Of a stretch of 9,903 nucleotides of DNA, positions 1 to 6,282 are shown piece after piece. Numbering within the stretch: the stretch's first letter is position 1; each line of letters starts with the position of its first letter. Both the position numbers and the translations under genes were made by a program. The DNA is taken from positions 1-9,903 of the forward strand of contig CAYFSJ010000035.1 of the NCBI GenBank assembly GCA_964345765.1. The letters are read 5' to 3'. Below the pieces are notes generated by a model. That model was given only the letters and a program-made list of their open reading frames with translations. It searched no databases and had not been told where the DNA came from. The stretch comes from DUUI01 sp964345765 (GTDB lineage: Bacteria > Bacillota_I > Bacilli_A > Erysipelotrichales > Erysipelotrichaceae).

Positions 1-32
1 AAGATTCGATTCGCATTCTTTTTCATGACCCT

Positions 33-60
33 ATTATAACGCAATCAGCATGAATGTCAC
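33..60 (-). promoter_or_regulatory. Leftward sigma-A-type promoter
   Basis: Read on the minus strand there is a GTGACA -35 (55-60), a 16-base spacer and a perfect TATAAT -10 (33-38). Transcription would start near 26 and leave the window. An ATG at 26-24 begins M-K-K-N-A-N-R-I, but it would lie at or within a base or two of the transcript start and has no Shine-Dalgarno sequence. Either the message is leaderless or the real gene starts further left, so I do not call a CDS. Confidence 0.5.
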
Positions 61-117
61 GAACAATTGTTGATGTTAATAAACAAAAGAAGTTGTTTGT
101 TTGATTTAACGAGGTAT

Positions 118-147
118 AGAAAAAGCACACCGATTAAAGTGTGCTTT
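118..147 (-). terminator. Terminator of the tmRNA gene
   Basis: The 9-bp arms 122-130 and 139-147 (AAAGCACAC / GTGTGCTTT) enclose an 8-base loop. On the minus strand the stem runs into TTTTTC. It lies 15 bases past the encoded CCA end of tmRNA, which is the expected place for its intrinsic terminator. Confidence 0.75.
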
Positions 148-161
148 GTTTAAATTTAACT

Positions 162-527
162 TGGTGGAGATGAGGGGAGTCGAACCCCTGTCCAAAAAGT
201 GTCCACATTCAAACTTCTACAGTTTAGTCACTAATTAGTATTCATGATGTAGGATAGTGACCAACCGATCATGAAGTCTCTAGAGTGGGTTTTCGTTAGT
301 GACAACCTAGAGCATTGTCACTACTTAGATCTTGTTTCTAAATCGCTTTTCTAACACCCAAAATCAAAGTATTAGTAAGCGGCATTACGTCTTATGGCTT
401 AATTAAGCAGCGTAAGCGAAACCGTATTGGTTATTTAATCTGTTTCCAGTTATTTTTAGTTGGTTATAAGGTAACCACTCCACTGCAGTCTGAATCCAAC
501 GAAATCCTGTCGAAACCAAGCATCCCC
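162..527 (-). ncRNA. ssrA: Transfer-messenger RNA (tmRNA, ssrA)
   Basis: tmRNA rescues ribosomes stalled on broken messages: it is charged with alanine, then its short reading frame adds a degradation tag. On the minus strand the 5' end at about 527 reads GGGGATGCTTGGTTTCGACA, the conserved start of the tRNA-like domain. The 3' end carries the T-arm GTTCGACTCCCCTCATCTCC followed by an encoded ACCA ending at 162. The length of about 366 nt is normal for a one-piece tmRNA. The tag frame lies in the middle, at 447-403. A promoter lies just upstream (539-567) and a hairpin terminator just downstream. The exact 5' end could differ by a few bases. SmpB, its partner protein, is not in this window. 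Confidence 0.96.
403..447 (-). other. tmRNA tag-peptide reading frame
   Basis: On the minus strand, after the typical AAATAACT context, the frame reads GGA AAC AGA ... GCT TAC GCT GCT TAA. This encodes GNRLNNQYGFAYAA and then stop. With the alanine carried by tmRNA itself the tag is A-GNRLNNQYGFAYAA. A Gly resume codon matches Bacillus-type tags. The end is YAA rather than the common LAA. The resume position is inferred from the upstream context and the match to family layout. Confidence 0.85.
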
Positions 528-538
528 ATTGGGAGGAT

Positions 539-567
539 ATTATACCATTTTTGAAGTAAAAATCAAA
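539..567 (-). promoter_or_regulatory. Promoter of ssrA
   Basis: On the minus strand a perfect TATAAT (544-539) is preceded by TG one base upstream, making an extended -10. A TTTGAT/TTGATT -35-like element lies at 567-561 with 16-17 bp spacing. The predicted start, around 531, agrees with the mature 5' end at about 527. The promoter begins only about 10 bases past the stop codon of the permease gene, and no terminator lies between them. Confidence 0.75.
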
Positions 568-576
568 TTTAGCGAT

Positions 577-1851
577 TTATCCAAAGAAGGCCCAAATGAG
601 AACATAACCACTAAAGACTGCGGCTAAGGTATAAGGAATTGAGATTTTCATAAAAGTGGATGGTGCTACTTCATAGCCTTCTTTTCTTAGGATACCAAGA
701 CTAGTGATGTTTGCTGAAGCGCCAATTGGAGTTAAGTTCCCACCGAGTGTGGCTCCTGATAATAAACCAAAATAAAGAACGGTTGGATCTAATCCTAATT
801 GAGTGGCAATTCCAGTTACCACTGGTAACATGGTAGCGACATAAGGAATGTTATCAATAAAGGCAGAGAAGATAACAGAGGCAAAAGTAAGGATGGTGTA
901 CATGATAAAGACATTGTTTCCTCCAAACTTAACAAATAAATTGGCGATTTCATCGATCACTCCAATTTCGGTGATGCCTCCAATAACAACAAATAATCCT
1001 GCTAATAATGAGAGTGTAAAGAAGTCAATTTCACTAACGACGGTATCGATAACCTCTTTAGGGTTAAAGCGAATGGATTGAATGATAATCCCAATTAATA
1101 AAAAGGCCATACAGATGATTCCATTAATTAATTGTGGTGTATTATCGATAAAGGATGCGATGATTAAACTTAAAATGGTTCCCACTAATAAAAATGATGG
1201 AACATAGTCTTTGACTTTGGTAAATTCTTGAGAGTGTACCGGTTGATTGTCTTTTCTAAAGACAATGTACAACACTAGTGTGGCTAGTACCATTGAAATT
1301 TGGACAATCCAGAATAGACCTGGTTTTCCTTGATAAAAGAAGAAATCCATAAAGTCCATATTGGCGTAGCCACCTAATAAGATGGAGGTCGTATCTCCCA
1401 CTAGTGTGGCCGCACCTTGTAGGTTAGAGGCAATGGAGATCGCAATAACCGGTTTTACTGGTGAGATGTTAAGTTTCTTTGAAATTTGGATAGCCACTGG
1501 AGCGACCATTAAGACGGTGGCGACATTATCGACAAAGGCAGAGATGACACCAGCAAAGAGACTGAGGGCAATGACAACCCATTTAATGTCTGGCATTTTA
1601 TTGATAATAATATCGGCGAGTAATGCTGGCATTTTCGATTCGATAAAGAGTGCGACGATTCCCATTGTTCCGGCGATCATCATTAAGACGTTAAAGTCGA
1701 TTGTCCCAATAATGTCTGAGACGGGTAACATCCCTAACACAACAAATAATGCTGCGGAGGTGACGGCGACGTGTGCACGATATTTTGGTAAAGATATCAT
1801 GAGCACGTAAGTGAGTATAAATAGGATTAATCCTAATGTTAATTGTTCCAT
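577..1851 (-). CDS. ArsB/NhaD-type ion transporter (IT superfamily permease)
   Basis: This is a 424-residue integral membrane protein of the ArsB/NhaD/SLC13-like ion transporter superfamily; members move arsenite, Na+/H+ or organic anions. It is almost entirely hydrophobic segments. The internal duplication of the fold is visible: SAFVDNVATVLMVAPV (104-119) is echoed by SAFIDNIPYVATMLPV (329-344), and SNLQGAATLVGDTTS (142-156) by GGNLTPIGASANI (370-382). These Asn/Asp/Gly-rich stretches form the substrate site in this superfamily. The start codon is supported by AAGGGG seven bases upstream on the minus strand. The gene is monocistronic and diverges from the P-type ATPase. No ArsR, ArsA or ArsC gene is nearby, so an arsenic role is not supported; the substrate cannot be read from sequence. 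A Na+/H+ antiporter or anion permease is equally possible. Confidence 0.88.
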   Translation of the reverse strand: MEQLTLGLILFILTYVLMISLPKYRAHVAVTSAALFVVLGMLPVSDIIGTIDFNVLMMIAGTMGIVALFIESKMPALLADIIINKMPDIKWVVIALSLFAGVISAFVDNVATVLMVAPVAIQISKKLNISPVKPVIAISIASNLQGAATLVGDTTSILLGGYANMDFMDFFFYQGKPGLFWIVQISMVLATLVLYIVFRKDNQPVHSQEFTKVKDYVPSFLLVGTILSLIIASFIDNTPQLINGIICMAFLLIGIIIQSIRFNPKEVIDTVVSEIDFFTLSLLAGLFVVIGGITEIGVIDEIANLFVKFGGNNVFIMYTILTFASVIFSAFIDNIPYVATMLPVVTGIATQLGLDPTVLYFGLLSGATLGGNLTPIGASANITSLGILRKEGYEVAPSTFMKISIPYTLAAVFSGYVLIWAFFG

Positions 1852-1887
1852 ATAATTCCCCTTACTACAGTAATGTATAATACCATA

Positions 1888-1917
1888 TTAATGATAATTA
1901 GTGGGTAAAAATATAAT
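1888..1917 (+). promoter_or_regulatory. Probable promoter of the riboswitch-ATPase unit
   Basis: A perfect TATAAT (1912-1917) lies about 27 bases before the riboswitch aptamer. The -35 region is poor (TTAATG at 1888-1893, 18-bp spacing). The promoter region overlaps that of the divergent permease gene, for which a TATTAT/TTATAC-like -10 is seen on the minus strand around 1875-1884. Confidence 0.5.
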
Positions 1918-1944
1918 GAGATTTGTAAAAAGAGGTCAGAATCG

Positions 1945-2048
1945 ATATACTTAAAATTGAAAAAAGGGAGTAAATTGCCTACGGGTTCAGTTCTCGTCAA
2001 CACGGTCATTGACCCGGGATCTGATTAAACATTGAGACTTTAACATAT
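1945..2048 (+). promoter_or_regulatory. yybP-ykoY manganese riboswitch
   Basis: The conserved parts of this family are present in order: GGGAGUAA (1966-1973), CGUCAACACGG (1995-2005) and UUGAGACUUU (2032-2041). The closing P1 helix can be drawn between 1945-1955 (AUAU..UUAAA) and 2039-2048 (UUUAA.AUAU). An internal helix pairs UCAG (1987-1990) with CUGA (2021-2024), and a small GGUC/GACC hairpin lies between them. The family senses Mn2+ by a two-metal site between its loops and usually turns on exporters. Its position in the leader of a P-type cation ATPase is a known pairing. Helix boundaries are by eye. Confidence 0.92.
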
Positions 2049-2063
2049 GGGTTAAGTTTTTTT
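2035..2063 (+). terminator. Riboswitch-controlled intrinsic terminator
   Basis: A hairpin forms from 2037-2044 (ACUUUAAC, one U bulged) and 2051-2057 (GUUAAGU) with loop AUAUGG. It can be extended by G-U and A-U pairs and is followed directly by seven U (2057-2063). Its left arm is the same strand that closes riboswitch helix P1, so P1 and this terminator exclude each other. This predicts that Mn2+ binding holds P1, blocks the terminator and lets transcription proceed into the ATPase gene. The stem is AU-rich and so not very stable. Confidence 0.75.
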
Positions 2064-2080
2064 ATACCCAAGGAGGTTTT

Positions 2081-4681
2081 ATGGAAAAGATTAACTGGAC
2101 TTCGACTCCTTTAGAGAAAATAGAGAAAGAAGTTAATTTGCAACAAGGATTGAGTACTCAAGAAGCTCAGAAAAGACTTCAAGAGGATGGTCCTAATAAA
2201 CTGGAAGAAGCTCAAAAACGTAGTTTATTCTTAAAATTCTTTGACCAATTCAAAGATGTGATGATTATCATCCTTATTATTGCGGCCATTATTTCGGGCG
2301 CGTTGGGCGAAATCATCGATGCTATTATCATATTGGCGATTGTTTTGATTAATGCCTTATTAGGTCTTTATCAAGAGGGTAAGGCGGAGAATGCGCTTGA
2401 GGCCCTTCAACAACTATCGGCGCCTACCTCAAAAGTAATTCGTGATGGAAAAGAAGAAGCGATACCATCTGAAGAATTAGTGGTAGGGGATATTGTTGTT
2501 TTAGAAGCGGGTGACTTAATTAATGCTGATTTAAGACTGTTAAAGACATCCTCTTTAAAAATCGAGGAAGCTTCTTTAACGGGGGAATCGGTGCCCGTTG
2601 ATAAGGATGCTACTGCCATTGTTGAGGCGGATACTGCGATTGGTGACCATATTAATATGGCTTACTCTAGTGGGAATGTTACTTATGGACGTGGCTTGGG
2701 AGTTGTTGTTGGTACTGGGATGAATACTGAGGTTGGTAAAATTGCGACAATCTTAGGACAGACTGATAATGAGTCAACGCCTCTTCAAAAACAATTAAAT
2801 AAATTAGGGAAACTGTTAGGGATCGTTGCGTTAGTGGCTGTTGGCGTTATCTTTGCGATTGGTCTCTTTAATGGTCAAGATCCATTCTTAATGTTTATGA
2901 CTTCTATCTCGTTGGCGGTGGCGGTCATTCCTGAGTCGTTACCAACGGTTTCAACGATTGTATTGAGTATGGGTGTTCAACGTTTAGTTAAGCGGAATGC
3001 GATTGTTCGTAAATTACCTTCTGTGGAAACACTAGGTTCTACGACAGTGATTTGTTCGGATAAAACGGGAACGTTAACTCAAAATAAGATGACAGTTCAA
3101 GAATTTTATAATGCGAATCGCGATGATTTAAAAGAAATGCTGGCTAAAGCGGTCTTTTTAGCGAATGATTCTCGATTAAATAATGAGGGTCAATGGGTTG
3201 GAGATCCGACTGAAACGGCTATGTCCGAATGGGCGGTTAATAATGGGATTGATTATCAACAGACCATGGATGCGTATCCTAGAATTGCTGAAGTGCCATT
3301 TGATTCAAATCGTAAGCGTATGGCGACGGTAAATAAAGTGGATGGAAAACAGATTGTCTTTGTTAAGGGCGGTGTTGATGAAGTCTTAAATGTGACAACC
3401 CGTTATGGTCTTGATCAAGAAGTAAGAGAAATTACGGATCAAGATAGAGAACAAATTCAACAGGCGAATTTAGAGATGGGTCAAAATGCTCTGAGAGTGT
3501 TGGCTGTGGCCTATAAAGAAGTTCAGGGGACTGTTAAAGATGGCGACCCTGATTTAGAGTCTGATTTAATCTTCCTAGGTTTAGTTGGGATGATTGACCC
3601 TGCTCGACCTGAAGTGAAACAGGCGATTGCTGAGTGTAAAACGGCTGGTATTCGTCCTGTCATGATTACGGGGGACCATGCGACTACGGCTCAGGCGATT
3701 GCTAAAGAGATTGGTCTATTAGTTGAAGGTCAAAAAGTAGTGACGGGTAGTGAGCTGGATAAGATGAGTGATGATGATCTCTATAATGAGGTTGAGTCAA
3801 TTGGTGTCTATGCTCGTGTTTCGCCAGAACATAAGATGCGCATTATCGATGCTTGGAAGAAGCATGGAAATGTTGTTGCTATGACGGGCGATGGGGTTAA
3901 TGATGCTCCGGCTCTTAAAAAGGCAGACATTGGTGCTGCGATGGGAATTGTTGGGACTGAAGTTGCTAAGGGCGCTTCGGATATGGTTCTTACCGATGAT
4001 AACTTTGCGACTGTGGTTAATGCGGTCGAAGAGGGACGTCGGATTAAAGATAATATTAAGAAGGCGATTGGATATTTATTGTCTTGTAATATGGGCGAAT
4101 TGTTTGTGTTGTTGTTGGCGACATTCTTAAATTGGCCACTGCCTTTATTGGCGATTCACATTTTATGGATTAACTTAGTGACGGATTCACTTCCTGCTTT
4201 AGCGTTGGGAATTGATCCTGCTGAGGAAGATATTATGGAGCGTGAGCCAGATCGCTCAAATACTCTGTTTACTAAGCCAATGGCTTACCGTACCTTATAT
4301 CAAGGAATTATGATTGGAATCTTAACAACTTTAGGATTTGTTATTGGTTCTGGTTGGTTATTTGGTTTAGAGGGCAATACTGAGATGGGTCGTACCATGG
4401 CTTTTTCAGTGTTGGGGTTCTCTCAATTAGTTCATTCACTTAATATTCATTCGCCTCATGAGTCGGTGTTTAAGACAATGTTTAGAAACAAGTCGTTGAT
4501 TCAGGCAATCTTGGTGAATGTGGTGATGATGTTGGTGGTCTTACTGGTTCCATTTATTCAGGAGATTTTCAAATTAGTACCACTTGATTTAACTCATTGG
4601 ATGATTATTGTTGTCTTGGCTTTAATGCCTTGGCCGATTGTTGAGTTAATGAAGAAATTAAAATTAAATGGAAATGACTAA
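2081..4681 (+). CDS. P-type cation-exporting ATPase (Ca2+/Mn2+ type, P2A)
   Basis: This 866-residue pump uses ATP to move divalent cations out of the cytoplasm and is close to full length for bacterial SERCA/PMR1-like pumps. An N-terminal cation-ATPase domain comes first. The actuator loop TGES is at 167-170. The phosphorylated aspartate is D327 in SDKTGTLT. The hinge motif TGDGVNDAP is at 602-610. Membrane ligands can be read: IPE (E285) in M4, N670 and E673 in M5, N698 and D702 in M6. At the M8 position where two-site SERCA pumps have Glu, this protein has Gln (Q782), suggesting one transported ion, as in PMR1-like pumps. The start follows AAGGAGG four bases upstream. The Mn2+ riboswitch in its leader makes Mn2+ efflux the likely main job, as for riboswitch-linked YoaB/MgtA pumps; Ca2+ transport cannot be excluded. 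Confidence 0.95.
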   Translation: MEKINWTSTPLEKIEKEVNLQQGLSTQEAQKRLQEDGPNKLEEAQKRSLFLKFFDQFKDVMIIILIIAAIISGALGEIIDAIIILAIVLINALLGLYQEGKAENALEALQQLSAPTSKVIRDGKEEAIPSEELVVGDIVVLEAGDLINADLRLLKTSSLKIEEASLTGESVPVDKDATAIVEADTAIGDHINMAYSSGNVTYGRGLGVVVGTGMNTEVGKIATILGQTDNESTPLQKQLNKLGKLLGIVALVAVGVIFAIGLFNGQDPFLMFMTSISLAVAVIPESLPTVSTIVLSMGVQRLVKRNAIVRKLPSVETLGSTTVICSDKTGTLTQNKMTVQEFYNANRDDLKEMLAKAVFLANDSRLNNEGQWVGDPTETAMSEWAVNNGIDYQQTMDAYPRIAEVPFDSNRKRMATVNKVDGKQIVFVKGGVDEVLNVTTRYGLDQEVREITDQDREQIQQANLEMGQNALRVLAVAYKEVQGTVKDGDPDLESDLIFLGLVGMIDPARPEVKQAIAECKTAGIRPVMITGDHATTAQAIAKEIGLLVEGQKVVTGSELDKMSDDDLYNEVESIGVYARVSPEHKMRIIDAWKKHGNVVAMTGDGVNDAPALKKADIGAAMGIVGTEVAKGASDMVLTDDNFATVVNAVEEGRRIKDNIKKAIGYLLSCNMGELFVLLLATFLNWPLPLLAIHILWINLVTDSLPALALGIDPAEEDIMEREPDRSNTLFTKPMAYRTLYQGIMIGILTTLGFVIGSGWLFGLEGNTEMGRTMAFSVLGFSQLVHSLNIHSPHESVFKTMFRNKSLIQAILVNVVMMLVVLLVPFIQEIFKLVPLDLTHWMIIVVLALMPWPIVELMKKLKLNGND

Positions 4682-4703
4682 ACCTTCACATGAAGGTTTT
4701 TTC
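4681..4703 (+). terminator. Terminator of the ATPase gene
   Basis: Arms AACCTTC (4681-4687) and GAAGGTT (4692-4698) with a 4-base loop are followed by a run of T to 4702. The hairpin begins at the last base of the stop codon. Confidence 0.88.
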
Positions 4704-4717
4704 ATGTCAAAAAGTTA

Positions 4718-4746
4718 TTGCAAGTTTACTTTTTTAAATCTATAAT
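4718..4746 (+). promoter_or_regulatory. Promoter of the DtxR-family regulator
   Basis: TTGCAA (4718-4723), a 17-base spacer and a perfect TATAAT (4741-4746) lie just after the ATPase terminator. The regulator is therefore a separate transcription unit. I see no clear inverted repeat that would be a self-operator here, apart from the short palindrome CCTAGG just downstream. Confidence 0.8.
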
Positions 4747-4769
4747 ATACCTAGGAAAGAGGTGGAAAC

Positions 4770-5198
4770 ATGTTGACTCAAATGACTCCTTCGATTGAAG
4801 ATTATTTATCGACTATCTTTCGCTTAGATAAAGGGCAAGGTGTTCGATCAGTGGATGTTGCTAAAGTGCTACAGGTTTCAAAACCGAGTGTGAATCGCGC
4901 TTTAAAAACGTTGAGTGAATTAAAACTAGTGACTCAAGAACCTTATGGAGATATCTTTTTAACTCCTTATGGGCGTGAAACTGCTATAGATTTAAATAAG
5001 AAGTATGCCATCCTTCGTGGATTTTTGGTCCATATGTTGGGGGTTGATCCAAAACAGGCTGAGCTTGAGGCGGGTCAAATGGAACATGGAATGAGTAATG
5101 ATACTATTCAGAAAATTGGCTTATTAATGCGTAATTATTCTAGGAATAAGGGAAAATCCAAGTACAAAGAATTGTTAAACAAACGAGAAGAAGTGTAA
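4770..5198 (+). CDS. DtxR/MntR-family transcriptional regulator, metal site depleted
   Basis: This 142-residue protein has the two-domain layout of MntR: an N-terminal winged helix-turn-helix (about 8-70, with VSKPSVNRALKTL as recognition helix) and a helical dimerisation domain (about 72-125). It lacks the SH3-like third domain of DtxR/IdeR. Family members bind Mn2+ or Fe2+ and then repress uptake genes or activate efflux genes. Aligned by eye with MntR, D11 (D8), E105 (E102) and H106 (H103) are kept. The MntR positions E11, H77 and E99 (Cys in DtxR) are S14, Y79 and G102 here. It may bind metal differently, weakly or not at all. The start is supported by GAGGTGG five bases upstream. It has its own promoter and terminator between the Mn2+-controlled ATPase and the zinc operon, so a metal-related target is likely but unproven. 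Confidence 0.88.
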   Translation: MLTQMTPSIEDYLSTIFRLDKGQGVRSVDVAKVLQVSKPSVNRALKTLSELKLVTQEPYGDIFLTPYGRETAIDLNKKYAILRGFLVHMLGVDPKQAELEAGQMEHGMSNDTIQKIGLLMRNYSRNKGKSKYKELLNKREEV

Positions 5199-5212
5199 AA
5201 ACTTCTTTTTTT
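5188..5212 (+). terminator. Terminator of the DtxR-family gene
   Basis: Arms AAGAAGT (5188-5194) and ACTTCTT (5201-5207), loop GTAAAA, followed by T to 5212. The left arm lies inside the last codons and the stop codon falls in the loop, an economical arrangement. Confidence 0.85.
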
Positions 5213-5225
5213 AAATAGTTTTTAG

Positions 5226-5254
5226 TTGCTTTTTAAAAATCAGAGTGTTATCCT
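5226..5254 (+). promoter_or_regulatory. Likely promoter of the zinc operon
   Basis: TTGCTT (5226-5231), a 17-base spacer and TATCCT (5249-5254) give a moderate match to a sigma-A promoter. The start site would be near 5261, at the left edge of the Zur-type palindrome, so a bound repressor would block initiation. Confidence 0.5.
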
Positions 5255-5261
5255 TGTTAAT

Positions 5262-5280
5262 GCGAACGATTCTCATTTGC
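5262..5280 (+). promoter_or_regulatory. Zur-type operator
   Basis: An imperfect inverted repeat GCGAACGA (5262-5269) / TCATTTGC (5273-5280) with a 3-base centre matches at 6 of 8 pairs. Its size and layout resemble Zur/Fur-family boxes, including the TGAAAATGATTTTCATTTTCA-like frame seen for some Zur proteins. It lies 17 bases before the start of the zinc-binder gene, in an operon that encodes Zur itself. Negative feedback by zinc-loaded Zur is the natural reading. Confidence 0.72.
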
Positions 5281-5297
5281 GTTTAGGAGAATAAAAT

Positions 5298-6282
5298 ATG
5301 AAACTAGAAATGATAGCTTTATTGTTAATAACATTATTAATTGGTGGATGTCAAAGTACACCACAAGCCTCTGATGATCAAATCAAGATTGTTACGACGA
5401 TGTTTCCAATGACGAGTTTGGTTAATTCCTTAGTGGAGGATCAAGCGAGTGTGACTCAATTGTTACCTGAGGCTGGGGCGGATGCTCATACTTGGGAACC
5501 TAGCCCACAAGATATTGTTCTTTTGGAACAAGCGGATGTCTTTGTTTATAATGGAGCAGGGATGGAAATGTGGGTTGATGATGTATTAGAATCATTAACT
5601 AATGAGAACTTAACGATTATTAATGCCTCTAAGGATATTGAGTTGATTGAAGGTCATAGTCATGACNNNNNNNNNNNNNNNNNNNNNNNNNNNNNNNNNN
5701 NNNNNNNNNNNNNNNNNNNNNNNNNNNNNNNNNNNNNNNNNNNNNNNNNNNNNNNNNNNNNNNNNNCATGGAAGTCTAGACCCACATACTTGGTCAACAC
5801 CGCTTAATGCGAAACAACAGGCACAGACAATTGCGGATGCATTAACTAATGCTTATGTAGAGTTAAAAGATTCTGTACAAACTAACCTAGAAAGTTTACA
5901 ATCAGAATTAGATAAAGTGCATCAAGAATATTTAGATAAATTGTCTTCAATCGATTCAAAAGTATTGGTTGTTCAACATGAAGCCTATGGATATCTTGCT
6001 CATCAATATGATTTAGAACAAGTTGGTATTGAAGGATTAGTGCCAACATCAGAACCAGACCCAGCGCGCATGGTCGAAATTATCAATCTTGTCAAAGATA
6101 GAAGTGTTAAAACAATTTTCTTTGAAGAGAATGTAAGCTCTAAAGTGGCGGATACACTATCCAATGAAACTGGAGCTAAGACGGCTGTATTAAGTACTTT
6201 AGCAGTTAGAAAAGATGATTTAGACTTAATTGAAATGATGCGTGATAACTTAGAAATATTAGTAGAAGGATTAACGCAGTGA
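5298..6282 (+). CDS. znuA: Zinc-binding lipoprotein of ABC transporter, split by assembly gap
   Basis: This is the extracellular zinc-capture component (cluster A-I, ZnuA/AdcA family), anchored by lipid. A short signal peptide ends in the lipobox IGGC with C18. The first 123 residues include H64 in DAHTWEPSP, the first zinc ligand. The part after the gap has DPHTW (second His), VVQHEAYGYLA (third His) and FFEENVS (acidic ligand). The Ns at 5667-5766 fall in the His-rich loop: the left flank reads GHSHD and the right flank HG. About 295 residues are visible, and family members have about 300-330. The left part is in frame from 5298 and the right part from 5767, but 100 Ns put them one base out of step; I read this as a placeholder gap length, not a real frameshift. 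RBS: TAGGAGA, about eight bases before the ATG. The stop overlaps the next gene's start. Confidence 0.9.
5667..5766. other. Run of 100 Ns (assembly gap)
   Basis: Exactly 100 undetermined bases, the usual filler for a gap of unknown size. Both flanks are codon-complete (GAC before, CAT after), so the true missing length should be a multiple of three if the gene is intact. The flanks encode His-rich sequence built of CAT/GAC codons, and repetition there may have broken the assembly. Confidence 0.97.

Noticed and set aside
66..108. Short inverted repeats AACAATTGTT and AAACAA/TTGTTT
   Set aside because: AT-rich and short, without a supporting gene or T run; likely chance.
848..1081. Plus-strand open frame inside the permease gene
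   Set aside because: It lies opposite a well-supported membrane protein with family motifs; no ribosome binding site or recognisable domain.
1382..1810. Plus-strand 142-codon frame opposite the permease gene
   Set aside because: Antisense shadow; the Ala/Thr/Ile-rich composition mirrors the hydrophobic codons on the other strand.
577..1851. Arsenic resistance operon
   Set aside because: The permease fold is shared by many transporters, and no arsR, arsA, arsC or arsD gene is adjacent.
2407..2619. Minus-strand open frame inside the P-type ATPase
   Set aside because: Shadow of the TGES region of the ATPase; no start signal or homology.
3891..4130. Plus-strand +1-frame open frame inside the P-type ATPase
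   Set aside because: The Leu/Arg-rich product is a frame-shifted reading of the conserved hinge domain; no sign that it is translated.
5647..6282. Separate short gene starting at 5647 just before the gap
   Set aside because: The apparent start lies in the wrong frame of the lipoprotein gene and is joined to the right part only because of the 100-N filler; the right part is the C-terminal half of the zinc binder.
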